Source of the DNA: JAUWOY01 sp034431315
Lineage (GTDB): Bacteria > Chloroflexota > Anaerolineae > VGOG01
Assembly: GCA_034431315.1 (NCBI GenBank)
Contig: DAOUDK010000082.1
Span: forward strand, 1 to 45,012
Reading direction: 5' to 3'
DNA: 45,012 nt
The position numbers were made by a program, and so were the translations under genes. The notes beneath the pieces are model-generated. The model saw only the letters and a list, made by a program, of their open reading frames with translations. It did not search any database and was not told where the DNA came from. The stretch's first letter is position 1, and each line of letters starts with the position of its first letter. Of this stretch, positions 9,048 to 17,488 are shown one piece after another.

Positions 9048-10170
9048 AACGCGCACTCTCCACCGACCTCTCCTCCAAAGTACACCTGGAGATGCCCAGA
9101 AGCAGGCCCACGCCGGTCATGGAAACAGCCAAAGAGGAGCCACCGTAGCTGATGAAGGGCAAGGGTATGCCTGTGAAAGGCAAGGTGTTGGTTATCACCG
9201 CGAAGTTGATCAAAGCCTGGAAGATCAGCCAGCAGGTCAGGCCCGCAGCCAGCACCGTGCCAAAATCATCGGGAGCCTCCAGAGCAATTTGAAAGCCCCG
9301 ATAGGCCAGGGCAACGAAGAGCCCCACCACCAGCAGGCAGCCAATCAGCCCTAACTCCTCGCCAAGCACGGCAAAGATGCTATCATTGTGGGCCAGGGGT
9401 AGAATGCCCAGTTTATAGACCCCGTCCCCCAGACCGGTGCCGGTTATCCCCCCAGCCCTCAGCGCATCCAAGTTTTGTTGAACATGATAGCCAACGTCGG
9501 CGCCGCCCAAGGAACCCAGGTAAACCTTGACTCTGGCGAGAGCATGCTCTGATCTGGAGATCAAGAAGCCAAAGGTAGCTCCGCCAAAGATGAGGCCGAT
9601 GACCAACTGAGCGATATCAGCGCCAGCGATAAAGAACATGGCTATAGCCGTGACCACGATGAGAATGGCGGTGCTGAAGTCGGGCTGCATCACGATCAGG
9701 CTCGCCACCACTCCAATGAGAATGGCAAAGGGAACGAGGCCGTAGGTCACCATACGAAGTCTCTCCCCCTTGGACGAAAGCCAATCGGCGACGTAGATAA
9801 TGATGATCAGCTTGCACAGCTCGCTGGGCTGCACCGATCCCTCAAAGAGAGTGCGCACAGAGCCAAACCTCTCTTGGCCCACGATCAGGAGAAGTATCAA
9901 CAGGAGCAAAGTGCCGCCCATCAGGGGAACGGAAAAGCGTCGCCAGGTGTGATAATCAATACTCATCATCACTATCATCCCAGCCACGCCCAGCAGAGTC
10001 CAGATAATCTGCCTGCCGAAGAAGTAGGTCGGTTGATCAAATCTTATATAGCCAAAGTCGAAGCTGGAACTGTAGATCATCAGTAGGCCGATGAGAAGCA
10101 AGCTGGCCAGGATGATAATCAATGGGTAATCTATCCTCTTGGTGAAGCTTCTGCTGTATGCTTGAGCCAT
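8992..10170 (-). CDS. ftsW: Septal peptidoglycan glycosyltransferase FtsW (SEDS family)
   Basis: A polytopic SEDS protein that polymerises lipid II at the septum with its partner PBP. The open frame reaches 10317, but the true start is ATG at 10170: a strong purine-rich site (GGAGGGGAGGGAGAG) precedes it, and the residues upstream are encoded by a MITE-like repeat. This gives 392 residues with about ten membrane helices, beginning AQAYSRSFTKRIDYPLIIILAS. SEDS motifs seen are GYHVQQNLDALRAGG, GTGLGDGVYKLGILPLAHND, FAVLGEELG and the terminal GIPLPFISYGGSSL. The C-terminus runs 56 bases into murG. Confidence 0.95.
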   Translation of the reverse strand: MAQAYSRSFTKRIDYPLIIILASLLLIGLLMIYSSSFDFGYIRFDQPTYFFGRQIIWTLLGVAGMIVMMSIDYHTWRRFSVPLMGGTLLLLILLLIVGQERFGSVRTLFEGSVQPSELCKLIIIIYVADWLSSKGERLRMVTYGLVPFAILIGVVASLIVMQPDFSTAILIVVTAIAMFFIAGADIAQLVIGLIFGGATFGFLISRSEHALARVKVYLGSLGGADVGYHVQQNLDALRAGGITGTGLGDGVYKLGILPLAHNDSIFAVLGEELGLIGCLLVVGLFVALAYRGFQIALEAPDDFGTVLAAGLTCWLIFQALINFAVITNTLPFTGIPLPFISYGGSSLAVSMTGVGLLLGISRCTLEERSVESARYDFGRRDGRPRISNSRRR

Positions 10171-10206
10171 CTCTCCCTCCCCTCCATAATTTGACGATGT
10201 TACATT

Positions 10207-10311
10207 TGTCATTGCGAGCCGAAGCCGCGAGCGCAGCGTGGCGGGTAGCGAAGCAATCTCCAAGCGTGTTAGGGGATTGCTTCGGCGCAAACGGCGCGCC
10301 TCGCAATGACA
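10207..10311. mobile_element. MITE-like element with CATTGCGAG terminal inverted repeats
   Basis: Terminal repeats TGTCATTGCGAG (10207-10218) and CTCGCAATGACA (10300-10311) are perfect inverse complements. Inner arms GAAGCAATC and GATTGCTTC add a second layer of symmetry. The element has no coding capacity. It lies between ftsW and murD, and a left half of the same element is found at 27405-27440. Confidence 0.85.
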
Positions 10312-10327
10312 CCTCAAGATAAGTTGG

Positions 10328-11734
10328 TCAAAGAGCCTTCACAAGCTCACGGAACCGCTCGCCTCGCTCGGCGAAGTCGCTGAAGGCATCGAAGCTGGTG
10401 CCGCCGGGCGCGAGCAAGACCACATCGCCCGGCTGCGCCTCCCTCGCCGCTGCCTCGACGGCTTCGTCAAGAGTCTGACAGCGATGAACGAACTCCTCCA
10501 AATCCCTCGAAACTCGAAACGGCTCGACTGAGCTCGCCGAAGTCCCAAAACTCGAAACTCGTATCGCTTTCTCAATGATCGGCGCTGCCTCCCCAAACAG
10601 GATCAATAGTCGCGCCTTTTGCAGCGTGAGCCGGGCCATCTCATCCCAGGGCAGGTGCTTGTCGCGCCCTCCGGCCAGGAGGACGATGGGCTGGTCGAAG
10701 GAGCGCAGGGCGGCAACGGTGCGCTCCGGCGAGGTGGCGATGGAATCGTTGTAATAGCGCACCCCGCCCAGCTCTCGCACCAGCTCCAGGCGGTGTTCTA
10801 CCCCCTCGAAACTCGTGGCCACGTCGGCCATAGCCTGCCGAGAGGCTCCGGCGACCGCAGCTATGGCGCAGGCAGCCAGGACGTTCTCCAGGTTATGTCG
10901 CCCCAGGAGCTTGATCTCATCGGCAGAGCAAATCCGCTGTTCCGTATCCCCTAGCCTCAGGATAATCTCGCCGTCTAGCAGAGATGCTCCCTGTTCCACC
11001 TCCTCCCTCAAACTAAAACTCAAAATCCGAGCTTTGAACTTTGAACTTTGAGCTTTGAGCTTTGAGCTTAAGACAGCCACATCCCCCGGCTGCTGAAAGC
11101 GAACGATATTGATTTTAGCCTCGATGTAGGCTTTCATGGAGGGGTGGCGATCCAGGTGGTTGGGTGTGATGTTGAGGATGGCGGCAATGGGCGGGCTCCA
11201 CTCCATGATCTCCAGTTGGAAGGACGACAACTCCATCACTACTTTGTCGGTTGGTTCGATCTCCCCCAGGTGTCCAAGGAGGGGGCGGCCGATGTTCCCC
11301 CCTACCCAGGTGCGGAAGCCACTGGCCTCTAGCATCTGGCCCACCAGGCTGACGGTGGTCGTCTTGCCGCTGGAGCCAGTGATGCCGACGATGGGCGCCG
11401 GACACAGCTCGGTGAACAGGCTAGTCTCGCTGCTGATGGGGATGCCCCGCCTTTTGGCCTCCGCGACGATGGGAGCCTCCAGCGGCACGCCGGGGCTGAG
11501 GAAAAGGACATCGGTCTGGTTCAAGACCTCCCCTGGGTGACCACCAAGCACAAAGCGGATGGGAAACCCCTTCAGTTTTGCAATGTTTTCCTGTAGCTCC
11601 TCCTCGTTCTTGAGATCACTAACCGTAACGATGGCCCCCTGCTCGGCCAGGAACCTGGCCAGCGCCGTTCCCTCCCGTGCCAGTCCGATGATGGTCGCTC
11701 GCTTCCCTTTGAAGTCCATGAGCCCCCCGCTCAC
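10328..11734 (-). CDS. murD: UDP-N-acetylmuramoyl-L-alanine--D-glutamate ligase
   Basis: The second Mur ligase, adding D-Glu. The 468 residues include the N-terminal ATIIGLAREGTALARFL fold, the P-loop GITGSSGKTTTVSLVG (117-132), ELSSFQLE, NITPNHLDRH, YYNDSIATSPERT and a C-terminal LLAGGRDKHLPWDE domain. The start is either GTG at 11734, overlapping the mraY stop as GTGA, or ATG at 11719. Two repeat-derived inserts are in frame: residues about 223-239 (SKLKAQSSKFKA, the same peptide repeat as in MurC) and about 391-411 (RVSSFGTSASSVEPFRVSR), the latter between the conserved RLLILFGEAAP and the C-terminal helices. Confidence 0.97.
   Translation of the reverse strand: MSGGLMDFKGKRATIIGLAREGTALARFLAEQGAIVTVSDLKNEEELQENIAKLKGFPIRFVLGGHPGEVLNQTDVLFLSPGVPLEAPIVAEAKRRGIPISSETSLFTELCPAPIVGITGSSGKTTTVSLVGQMLEASGFRTWVGGNIGRPLLGHLGEIEPTDKVVMELSSFQLEIMEWSPPIAAILNITPNHLDRHPSMKAYIEAKINIVRFQQPGDVAVLSSKLKAQSSKFKARILSFSLREEVEQGASLLDGEIILRLGDTEQRICSADEIKLLGRHNLENVLAACAIAAVAGASRQAMADVATSFEGVEHRLELVRELGGVRYYNDSIATSPERTVAALRSFDQPIVLLAGGRDKHLPWDEMARLTLQKARLLILFGEAAPIIEKAIRVSSFGTSASSVEPFRVSRDLEEFVHRCQTLDEAVEAAAREAQPGDVVLLAPGGTSFDAFSDFAERGERFRELVKAL
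10506..10562. repeat. ACTCGAA heptamers enclosing a CTCGACTGAGCTC unit, inside murD
   Basis: ACTCGAAAC-type heptamers flank a central palindromic unit (GGCTCGACTGAGCTCGCCGA) related to the GGCTCAGGACAGG repeat seen elsewhere. The block keeps the murD frame near its C-terminus. Confidence 0.65.
11006..11070. repeat. Heptamer-repeat hairpin inside murD
   Basis: The left part holds CTCAAACTAAAACTCAAA; the right part is a tandem array of TTTGAAC/TTTGAGC heptamers. The two are broadly inverse complements and can pair. The encoded peptide matches the seven-residue unit in the MurC insert. Confidence 0.8.
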
Positions 11735-12801
11735 GTTGCCGGTGGCGGGTTACCCCACAGCGCCAGAGCCACACCCAGCATGGCCGCCATGATGGCCATT
11801 AACCAGAACCTCTGCGTCACCTGCGTCTCGGACCAGCCTAAGAGCTCGAAGTGATGGTGCAAGGGCGTCATCTTGAAAATGCGCCGGCCCTGGCCATACC
11901 TGATCCTGGTGAATTTGAAATAGCCTACCTGCAGTATGACCGATAACGTCTCGGCCACGAAAACGCCGCCGATGATGGGCAAGAGCAGCCACTGCCCGGT
12001 CATCAGAGCCACCACGGCCAGGGTCGCGCCCAGCGCTTCTGACCCCACGTCGCCCATGAACAAATCGGCGGGATAGGCGTTGTACCACAGGAAGGCCAGG
12101 ATCGCCCCGACCATGGTGAAGCAAAAAGCCAGCAACCAGCCCTGATCCTGCAGGTAGGCGATAATGCCGTAGCAGAGAAAGCAGAGGGCAGCGATGGAGC
12201 CAGCCAGGCCATCCAGCCCATCGGTCAAATTGACGGCGTTGGAACTAGCGATGATGATGAACGCGGCGATGGGCAACCACCAAAGCCCGATCTCTACTTT
12301 TTCAGACATCCCAGGGATGGCTACGCTATGCAGGTCGGGAGGGCCAAAGTGAAGGACGAGAGCTGCTATTGTAGCCAGCGCTAACTGGATGATAAACTTC
12401 CAGCGGGCCAGGATCCCCTCTCCGTTACGATGGCCCCGCACTCCGGCCCAGTCGTCGAGTCCTCCCAATAAACCAAACCCGAGCATAACCCCCAGCGGCA
12501 CCAGAATCGAACGGCCAAAGAAAAACACCCGCGCCACACCCAGTCTGTCCAGCAGCGCCTGACCTAAAGCAGTGCCGACCAGCAGTTGAGCGAGGCCCGC
12601 CGCTAAGACGATGAGAAAGACGGGTATCAAAATCATCAGCCCTCCCATGGTCGGAGTGCCAGTTTTCGTCTGGTGGGAACTGGGGCCATCGAACCGGATC
12701 TGCTTGCCGATGCCGTAGCTCCTCAGGTAGGCGATCAGCGGGCTACCCCAGACAACAGCAAACAAGAAAGAAAACGCGCCCAGAGCCAATGCATAAGCCA
12801 T
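11731..12801 (-). CDS. mraY: Phospho-MurNAc-pentapeptide transferase MraY
   Basis: Transfers phospho-MurNAc-pentapeptide to undecaprenyl phosphate to make lipid I. The polytopic protein has 356 residues and about ten helices. It contains HQTKTGTPTMGGLMI (43-57), the catalytic DD in GGLDDWAG, SSNAVNLTDGLDGLAGS (186-202), the FMGDVGSEALG loop and TPLHHHFELLGWSE. Some positions are divergent from the common form (for example VGSEALG for TGSLALG). The ATG start at 12801 has no good ribosome-binding site, since a heptamer-repeat element occupies that space. The stop overlaps the murD start. Confidence 0.96.
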   Translation of the reverse strand: MAYALALGAFSFLFAVVWGSPLIAYLRSYGIGKQIRFDGPSSHQTKTGTPTMGGLMILIPVFLIVLAAGLAQLLVGTALGQALLDRLGVARVFFFGRSILVPLGVMLGFGLLGGLDDWAGVRGHRNGEGILARWKFIIQLALATIAALVLHFGPPDLHSVAIPGMSEKVEIGLWWLPIAAFIIIASSNAVNLTDGLDGLAGSIAALCFLCYGIIAYLQDQGWLLAFCFTMVGAILAFLWYNAYPADLFMGDVGSEALGATLAVVALMTGQWLLLPIIGGVFVAETLSVILQVGYFKFTRIRYGQGRRIFKMTPLHHHFELLGWSETQVTQRFWLMAIMAAMLGVALALWGNPPPAT

Positions 12802-12804
12802 TTG

Positions 12805-12872
12805 TCAAATCCAAAGCTCAAAGTTCAAAGCTCAAATCTCTAATATCAAGTCTCTTGGGTATTGGGTATTGC
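12805..12872. repeat. Heptamer repeats at the murF-mraY junction
   Basis: Tandem AAAGCTC/AAAGTTC/AAATCTC heptamers (12811-12840) are followed by GGGTATT units (12856-12870). The second part encodes the last residues of MurF (AIPNTQET) and leads to its stop. The first part replaces the expected Shine-Dalgarno region of mraY. Confidence 0.75.
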
Positions 12873-14315
12873 TAACGCGGTGACGATCTCTTCCATCTTC
12901 ATGCCGCGAGAGCCTTTTACCAGGATTATGTCACCAGGAGCGACGATCTCGCGCAGGCGGGCGATGGCGCTATCGTTGTCCTCCGCTATGATAACCTTTT
13001 CTGCTTCCATGCCCCAGGCCAGAGCTGCCTCAGCGATGAGTCGTCCACGCTCTCCCACGGTGATGAGCACAGCCGCCACATCCAGGACCCGGCGACCCAC
13101 CTTTCGATGTCCTTCTTCCTCGTAGGCCCCCAGTTCCAGCATGTCACCCAGCACGGCGATCTTGCGTCCGTCCAGCTCCTCAAGCAGGTTGAGAGCAGCG
13201 ATGGTGGAGGCAGGGCTGGCGTTGTAGGTATCGTCCAGGATAATCGCCCCTCGCAGACCGGGCGCCACCACCAGGCGCAGTTGCGCCGCTCCTCGCAATC
13301 CATCTATAATTTCCTCCCACGATTGCCCCTCTACCAAGCCCACGGCAGCAGCGGCCAAAGCCGTGTGCACGCTATGCCGCCCCAGCATCGGCACCTTGGC
13401 ATGAATTATCTCAGGCCCGTGATGGAAGCGGAAGCGAATGCCTTCCAGGCCCTGACTCTCGATGTGGTTAGCCCACAGGTCGCAGGTTTGATCCAGGCCG
13501 TAATAAAATACGTTGGCCTTGGTCTTGGCCGCCATCCGACGCACCCAGGGATCATCGCCGTTGAGGATGGCCACCCCATCGTCGGGCAGAGCCTCTACCA
13601 GCTCTGTCTTGGCCTGGGCGATGCGTTCGATGGTGCCCAGCCGCTCCAGGTGGGTAGGTCCCACGTTGGTGACCACGCCGACGTGAGGACGGGCGATGGC
13701 CGCCAACTCCGCGATCTCCCCCAGGTCGTACATGCCCATCTCCAGGACGACCCGCTGGTGGCTCGGCTCCAGCTTCAAGAGCGTCAAGGGCAGGCCGGTC
13801 TCACTGTTGTAGTTGCCCTCGCTTTTCAAGGTGCGAAAACGCTGACAGAGAACCCCGCCGATCACCTCCTTGGTGGTGGTCTTGCCTACGCTGCCAGTAA
13901 CGCCCACCACACGAGGAGTGTGCTTGCCGCGCCAGTAAGCAGCCAGTTGCTGCAGGGCCTTCAGGCTGTCCTCGACGATGAAGCAGACTGGATATTGGAT
14001 ATTGGATATTGGAGAATGGAAGATGGAGAATGGAAAATGGAGAATGGAAAATGGATAGCCTTCCCCCCTCCATCTTCCCCCTTCCCCCTTCCAACTTCCA
14101 ATATCCAATTCTCTTTCCGCGATGGCTGCTATCGCCCCGCGCTGGAAGGCGTCGGCGACGAAGTCGTGGCCATCTTCACGCTCGCCCTTTAAGGCCACGA
14201 AAAGGCTGCCGGGGCACGCCTGGCGCGAGTCTATGACCGCATCGGTCAGCTTCTGTTCCAGGTTGGGTGGCCTCTGGCCAGTGAGGCCCTCCACCAAATC
14301 AGCAAGGGTCAGCAT
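12846..14315 (-). CDS. murF: UDP-MurNAc-tripeptide--D-alanyl-D-alanine ligase
   Basis: Adds D-Ala-D-Ala to complete the lipid precursor's pentapeptide. The 489 residues contain an N-terminal substrate domain (VIDSRQACPGSLFVALKGEREDGHDF), the P-loop GVTGSVGKTTTKE (138-150), LEMGMYDLGEIAELA, TNVGPTHLERLG, and LDDTYNASPAST. Residues about 70-111 are an unusual in-frame insert encoded by a large heptamer hairpin, rich in W/G/R then in F/S/P/H. It sits between the end of the N-terminal domain and the LQQLAAYWR helix. The last eight residues are also repeat-derived. ATG at 14315 lies four bases past the ftsI gene, without murE in between. Confidence 0.96.
   Translation of the reverse strand: MLTLADLVEGLTGQRPPNLEQKLTDAVIDSRQACPGSLFVALKGEREDGHDFVADAFQRGAIAAIAERELDIGSWKGEGGRWRGEGYPFSILHFPFSIFHSPISNIQYPVCFIVEDSLKALQQLAAYWRGKHTPRVVGVTGSVGKTTTKEVIGGVLCQRFRTLKSEGNYNSETGLPLTLLKLEPSHQRVVLEMGMYDLGEIAELAAIARPHVGVVTNVGPTHLERLGTIERIAQAKTELVEALPDDGVAILNGDDPWVRRMAAKTKANVFYYGLDQTCDLWANHIESQGLEGIRFRFHHGPEIIHAKVPMLGRHSVHTALAAAAVGLVEGQSWEEIIDGLRGAAQLRLVVAPGLRGAIILDDTYNASPASTIAALNLLEELDGRKIAVLGDMLELGAYEEEGHRKVGRRVLDVAAVLITVGERGRLIAEAALAWGMEAEKVIIAEDNDSAIARLREIVAPGDIILVKGSRGMKMEEIVTALAIPNTQET
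13990..14112. repeat. Large heptamer-repeat hairpin inside murF
   Basis: The left arm is a purine-rich array (ATATTGG units, then ATGGAGA/ATGGAAA units) at 13990-14053. The right arm is pyrimidine-rich (CTTCCCC, TTCCAAC, ATCCAAT) at 14062-14112. Both have 7-bp period and inverse complementarity. The whole block is in frame. Confidence 0.88.
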
Positions 14316-14319
14316 CGGA

Positions 14320-16059
14320 TCATCTGCTAGCCAATCTTACGCCGTCGGGCGGGACATCCAGCAGCACGAACAGTTGCTCGGCGATAATCCTGAAAACGGG
14401 GGCCGCCACCTCCGCCCCCCACGGATCCAACCGTGGCTTGTCTATTTTGACCAGGACGATGAATTGGGGATCATCGGCCGGAGCGTAGCCCACGAACGAG
14501 GCGATGGTCAACTCCGGATGATAGTGAGCGCCGACGGGTATCTGGGCCGTTCCCGTCTTTCCGGCAATGTCGTAACCCGGCACAGTGGCCAACTCCGCTC
14601 CTCGCTCCACGGCTTCCACCAACATGTCCGTCAGTTGCTCGGCTGTCTGGGCAGAAACGACCTGCCGCACGACAGTGGGCTGGGTGACGATCACACCCTG
14701 GTCATCAACGATCCGCTCTACCACATAGGGCTTCATAAGAAGACCGTGGTTGGCCACCGCCGCCACTGCCGTGATCATCTGCAAAGGAGTCACAGCCACC
14801 CCCTGCCCGAAGGAGTTAGTACCCAAATCGGACTTATACCAGTCTTCGCTACCTGGCTCCTTGAGGGTCCCAGCCACCTCGCCGTCCAAATCAACGCCCG
14901 TGGGATGCCCGCAGCCAAAACGCTTCAAGTAAGCATAGAACGTTTCTTCGCCCAGGGAGGTGCTGACGTAGGCAACCCCTACGTTCAGGGAATATGCCAG
15001 GATGTCTGTCATAGTGACCAGGCCATGGGCACGACGGTCGGGATTCTTGATAACGGCCCCTCCCACTTTTATTTCGCCGCTATCGTAGAAAGTGCTATCA
15101 GGCGTGATGATTCCTGCATCGAGGCCCGCGGCCATAGTGATGATCTTGAAGACAGACCCAGGCTCGTATTGTCCACTCACCGCAGGGTTGACGTATGATT
15201 CCATCGGCACTTCGTAGAAGCGGTTGGGATCATAGGACGGATAGTTGGCCATAGCCAGGATAGCACCCGTCTTGGGATCCATGACGATAATGGTGCCGCT
15301 ATCAGCCTGATATTGGGCTACCGCCTTCGCCAACTCCTGTTCCACCAGATGTTGGATGTTCCTGTCGAGGGTCAGCACCAGATGGGTACCGTCCTGCGGC
15401 AGAGGCAGTTGGGGAAAGGCAAAGGGCATGGCTTCGCGCCGATGATATACCTTCCCTTCTACGTCGCTAACGCCTTTCAAAAGAAGGTCATGGTATCCCT
15501 CTAGGCCATAGCCACCATTACAGTCATAGCGAACGAAGCCCAGAAGGTGAGCAGCCAACTCCCTATCTGGATACCTTCGTCGGAGCTTCGGCTCTAGGTG
15601 GACGCCCCTGAATTTCAACGAATCTATGGCATCGGCTACTTTTCGCGAGACGCGCTTTTTCAAAAGAGCGTAAGGCTTCTCGGGATCCAGAAGTGAAACC
15701 AGCTCGCCAGATGATAGACCCAGGATTGGCGACAGATGGCTCGCCACGTGTTGAGTGTCCGTTATCGCGTCTGGCGCCGCGGATACATCGTACTCAAAGA
15801 TATTTAGGGCCAGGATGTAGCCACGGCGATCAAGGATCAACCCCCGATGAGAAGCGACCTCCGGCGTATAGTTTGGAGGAGGGGGAGACGGGTCGCCACC
15901 AAAAACCCCTTGAATGATCTGCAAATAGAAAAGTCGAACAGCGATGACCAGCACCAGGCCGGTGAGGATGGCGATCAGAAAGGCAAGGCGCCGAAAAACC
16001 TTTTCCTTCGATTCACTGCTTTCGTCGTCCTGAGAATCTATCCTTCCTCTGACTATCAT
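14320..16059 (-). CDS. ftsI: Septal penicillin-binding protein 2/FtsI (class B PBP)
   Basis: The transpeptidase that crosslinks septal peptidoglycan with FtsW. ATG at 16059 shares one base with the ftsL-like stop (TGATG), giving 579 residues; the open frame extends upstream but overlaps that gene. A short acidic cytoplasmic tail is followed by a membrane helix at about 24-45 (LAFLIAILTGLVLVIAVRLFY). The dimerisation domain starts ASHRGLILDRRG. The catalytic motifs are SxxK in EPGSVFK (S302, K305), SLN (about 357-359) and KTG in AGKTGTA (501-503). No PASTA domain is present. The order ftsL, ftsI is standard, but murE is missing after it. Confidence 0.96.
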   Translation of the reverse strand: MIVRGRIDSQDDESSESKEKVFRRLAFLIAILTGLVLVIAVRLFYLQIIQGVFGGDPSPPPPNYTPEVASHRGLILDRRGYILALNIFEYDVSAAPDAITDTQHVASHLSPILGLSSGELVSLLDPEKPYALLKKRVSRKVADAIDSLKFRGVHLEPKLRRRYPDRELAAHLLGFVRYDCNGGYGLEGYHDLLLKGVSDVEGKVYHRREAMPFAFPQLPLPQDGTHLVLTLDRNIQHLVEQELAKAVAQYQADSGTIIVMDPKTGAILAMANYPSYDPNRFYEVPMESYVNPAVSGQYEPGSVFKIITMAAGLDAGIITPDSTFYDSGEIKVGGAVIKNPDRRAHGLVTMTDILAYSLNVGVAYVSTSLGEETFYAYLKRFGCGHPTGVDLDGEVAGTLKEPGSEDWYKSDLGTNSFGQGVAVTPLQMITAVAAVANHGLLMKPYVVERIVDDQGVIVTQPTVVRQVVSAQTAEQLTDMLVEAVERGAELATVPGYDIAGKTGTAQIPVGAHYHPELTIASFVGYAPADDPQFIVLVKIDKPRLDPWGAEVAAPVFRIIAEQLFVLLDVPPDGVRLASR

Positions 16060-16541
16060 CAGGGTTGCGTCCCCGCCCAGGCTACGAATTGAGAAACCAC
16101 CTTTTCCCACCACCGCGCCACGCCGCCCCCCTCAAGCCTCCTGGATTCTCCCGGGGCAACAACGGCGCTTTCATCCGGCCTGGGCGCTGCAGCCAATCCG
16201 CCTCCCGATACGCCGCCAGGGTAACCAGGTACGTCCAAATACCGACGCTCCTCAGCGGGGCCGTAGCCTAATCCTAGCGCCACGTCCTCTAGACGAGAAA
16301 CGCTGATCAGCTCCGTGACCTCAGCCAGCGATTCGGCGTTCTCTCGCTGGAGTCGCTCTATCTTCGCCTCTTTTTCCCAGATACGGTGCCTGACGGTGGA
16401 CACTTTACTGGCTTGAGACAGGCAGAGCCAACTGAGCAAGCCCAACAGAGTCAGAACCAGGAGAACCGCGGCCGTTGTCCTGGCTTCCAGCCGCCAAGAC
16501 CCCTTCTCCAGGCGCAAAGAGCGCTTTTGACTGCTAGCCAT
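16059..16541 (-). CDS. FtsL-like bitopic septum protein
   Basis: A 160-residue protein in the ftsL position between rsmH and ftsI. The N-terminus is basic (SSQKRSLRLEKGSWRLEAR) and is followed by one membrane helix at about 23-42 (TAAVLLVLTLLGLLSWLCL). A helical stretch follows (about 50-85) with heptad-like leucines and charged residues (WEKEAKIERLQRENAESLAEV), as in FtsL/DivIC. A further segment after RLEDVALGLGYGP is Pro/Gly-rich. Sequence conservation in FtsL is low, so the call rests on topology, length of the coiled coil and gene order. The C-terminal 60 residues are longer than usual. Confidence 0.8.
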   Translation of the reverse strand: MASSQKRSLRLEKGSWRLEARTTAAVLLVLTLLGLLSWLCLSQASKVSTVRHRIWEKEAKIERLQRENAESLAEVTELISVSRLEDVALGLGYGPAEERRYLDVPGYPGGVSGGGLAAAPRPDESAVVAPGESRRLEGGGVARWWEKVVSQFVAWAGTQP

Positions 16542-16557
16542 GAAAGGTCTCCCTTTA

Positions 16558-17469
16558 CTATAAACGATACGCGACTCGCAACTTGGCGCTGCGGCTGCGA
16601 GGATTGGCCGCCACCTCCTCGGCCGAGGGCCTGATGGGCTTCTTGGTCACTATTCCTAAGGTAGCTCGATGATCACAGACGCAAACAGGTATTTCCGGCG
16701 GGCACACGCAATCCCGTGCCTCGTTACGGAAAAATTGCTTTACCAGGCGATCCTCCAGGGAATGAAAGGATATAATCGCCAGGCGACCTCCGGGCCCCAA
16801 GAGTCTCAACGCCTGGGGCAGGGCTCCGGCCAGACATTCCAGCTCCTCGTTGACAGCTATGCGCAGAGCCTGGAATGTCCGAGTGGCCGGGTGGATTCTC
16901 CTGCGGCGGCCCACTGAGGCAGACACCAGGGCAGCCAGCTCCCCCGTGGTACTGATGGGTCGCTCAGCCGCGATAGCGCGAGCGATGCGCCGCGATTGGG
17001 GTTCCTCACCATATCGAAACAAGATGTCAGCTAATTCCTCCCTGGACAAAGTATTGACCAAATCAGCCGCCGTCGTTGTCCGGCTGGGGTCGAACCGCAT
17101 ATCCAGTGGGCCATCCAATCGAAAGGCAAAACCCCGCCCCGCGGCCTCCAACTGCAACGACGAGAGCCCCAAATCGAGGAGGATGCCTTCCACAGAGCAA
17201 AAGCCGTGCTCCACGGCAATCTCCTCCAGGTCAGCGAAATTACCTTGGACCACAGTAACCCTTCCCGCGAACACAGCCAGTTGTTCACCGGCTAAAGTTA
17301 CGGCCATGGGATCAGCATCTATGCCCAAGAGATCGCCATCGGGTGCGGAGGCTACGAGGATACCGCGGGCGTGTCCCCCGCCCCCCACTGTGCCGTCTAT
17401 GTAGCGTCCGCCAGGCCTTATTTGAAGCCCAGCCAAGACCTCTTGGTAAAGGACAGGAATATGGCTCAA
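16558..17469 (-). CDS. rsmH: 16S rRNA (cytosine-1402-N4) methyltransferase
   Basis: Methylates N4 of C1402 in the 16S rRNA decoding centre (older name MraW). The 303 residues contain SHIPVLYQEVLAGL, the SAM-binding YIDGTVGGGGHARGIL, GIDADPMAV, GILLDLGLSSLQLEAAGRGFAF, MRFDPSRTTTAADLVNT, TFQALRIAVNEEL and IISFHSLEDRLVKQFFR, all typical. The start is TTG at 17469 with GAGG seven bases upstream. It is second in the dcw cluster, but a 230-base gap with a palindromic element separates it from mraZ. Confidence 0.97.
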   Translation of the reverse strand: MSHIPVLYQEVLAGLQIRPGGRYIDGTVGGGGHARGILVASAPDGDLLGIDADPMAVTLAGEQLAVFAGRVTVVQGNFADLEEIAVEHGFCSVEGILLDLGLSSLQLEAAGRGFAFRLDGPLDMRFDPSRTTTAADLVNTLSREELADILFRYGEEPQSRRIARAIAAERPISTTGELAALVSASVGRRRRIHPATRTFQALRIAVNEELECLAGALPQALRLLGPGGRLAIISFHSLEDRLVKQFFRNEARDCVCPPEIPVCVCDHRATLGIVTKKPIRPSAEEVAANPRSRSAKLRVAYRL

Positions 17470-17488
17470 CTTATTACCTCTTCTGAAG

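Noticed and set aside
10171..10317. Upstream extension of ftsW to 10317
   Set aside because: The extra residues are translated from the CATTGCGAG MITE-like element, while ATG at 10170 has a strong ribosome site and fits the family start.
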